Origin: Candidatus Brocadiia bacterium
GTDB lineage: Bacteria; Planctomycetota; PUPC01; DSUN01
Direction of reading: 5' to 3'
Length of the DNA stretch: 18,968 nucleotides
Assembly: GCA_016782825.1 (NCBI GenBank)
Contig: JADHXT010000020.1
Location: forward strand, 1-18,968
The notes under the pieces are model-generated. The model made no database searches. It saw nothing but the letters and a program-made list of their open reading frames with translations, and was not told the DNA's origin. The position numbers were made by a program, and so were the translations under genes. Position 1 is the first letter of the stretch. The number at the start of each line of letters is the position of its first letter. Positions 18,486-18,968 of the stretch are shown piece by piece.

Positions 18486-18968
18486 CTACGGCTGCGCCGT
18501 CGGGGGCTTGTCGGGGCGGTGCTCTCGGCGGCGCAACTGCCCGCAGGCGGCCTCGATGTCGGCTCCGCGGCGTCGGCGGACCTGCACGTTCGCGCCGCGA
18601 TGGCGCAGTTGGGCGACGAAGCTCTCCACCCGTGCCGGGGGAGGAGAGTGCCACGGGAGGCCTGCCACGGGGTTGAGCGGCAACAGATTCACGAGGGCGG
18701 GCAGGGGGCACACCAGGTCGGCCAGCCGGCGGGCGTCGTCCGGCGAGTCGTTCACGCCGCTCACCAGCACGTATTCGAAGGTGAGGTCGCACCCCGTGTG
18801 CTGCTGGTAGTGGCGTGCGGCGGCCACCACGTCGCGGAGGGGGTGGGCGCTGGGGATCAGCCGTCGGCGGGTGGCGTCGTCGGCGGCGTGGAGCGAGATG
18901 GCGAGGTTCACGCCCGGCCCCTCGGTGGCGAGCCCGTGGATGCGCTGGGGCAGGCCGACGGTGGACAC
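18486..18968 (-). CDS. rlmN: 23S rRNA A2503 methyltransferase RlmN, C-terminal part
   Basis: The last 160-161 residues of a radical-SAM methyltransferase; the start lies beyond the right edge, and the GTG at the edge is internal. RlmN methylates C2 of adenine 2503 in 23S rRNA and also A37 in some tRNAs. Motifs seen in order: STVGLPQRIHGLA, NLAISLHAADDATRRRLIP, FEYVLVSGVNDSPDDA, VNLLPLNPV, and near the end RRRRGADIEAACGQL, whose Cys is the residue that forms the transient methyl-enzyme bond. The CxxxCxxC iron-sulfur motif would lie outside the window. Cfr is a close relative, but the ordinary sequence favours RlmN. No terminator with a U-run follows; a 5-bp stem overlaps the stop codon, and read-through into the HD-GYP unit is possible. 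Confidence 0.88.
   Translation of the reverse strand: MSTVGLPQRIHGLATEGPGVNLAISLHAADDATRRRLIPSAHPLRDVVAAARHYQQHTGCDLTFEYVLVSGVNDSPDDARRLADLVCPLPALVNLLPLNPVAGLPWHSPPPARVESFVAQLRHRGANVQVRRRRGADIEAACGQLRRREHRPDKPPTAQP

Overview
The window is GC-rich, densely coding bacterial DNA with six complete genes on the minus strand or cut by the edges and five on the plus strand. The gene content points to a diderm of the Planctomycetes/PVC type: a Tat-exported sulfatase, a PEP-CTERM protein with a LamG-like fold, a large transmembrane Pkn-type Ser/Thr kinase with a zinc-ribbon N-terminus, a DUF5010-like glycosidase-type protein and an LptD-type outer-membrane protein. This placement rests on gene families only; there is no rRNA in the window.

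Layout. Positions 1-1644 (minus): a PEP-CTERM surface protein followed by the 5' end of a Tat sulfatase, preceded by a leader of about 220 nt with a possible structured RNA. Positions 2039-5444 (plus): a secreted thioredoxin-fold protein, an unrecognised lipoprotein, and an unusual single-chain fusion of a dual-specificity-type phosphatase with an ADP-ribosylglycohydrolase. Positions 5558-7580 (plus): a secreted gluzincin-type metallopeptidase with TPR and two PDZ domains, whose reading frame breaks inside the second PDZ. Positions 7601-9160 (minus): a secreted DUF5010/GH99-like protein. Positions 9370-13077 (plus): a 1235-residue receptor-like Ser/Thr kinase. Positions 13135-18309 (minus): a compact three-gene cluster, FHA-GAF-HD-GYP regulator, then LptD-like protein (start and stop codons overlap), then a FliA/WhiG-type sigma factor. 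Positions 18486-18968 (minus): the C-terminal part of RlmN.

How the genes may work together. Much of the window concerns the cell envelope and its regulation. A Ser/Thr kinase (writer), an FHA protein (phosphothreonine reader) and a CX5R phosphatase (eraser) lie within 15 kb. The three-gene cluster joins cyclic-dinucleotide signalling, outer-membrane assembly and an alternative sigma factor in one apparent transcript. Both the kinase gene and the HD-GYP gene have near-consensus extended -10 promoters followed at about +2/+3 by inverted repeats. No mobile element, CRISPR array, tRNA or rRNA was seen. No terminator with a hairpin and U-run was recognised. Other gaps between genes are shorter than 300 bases except 1645-2038, which is described below.
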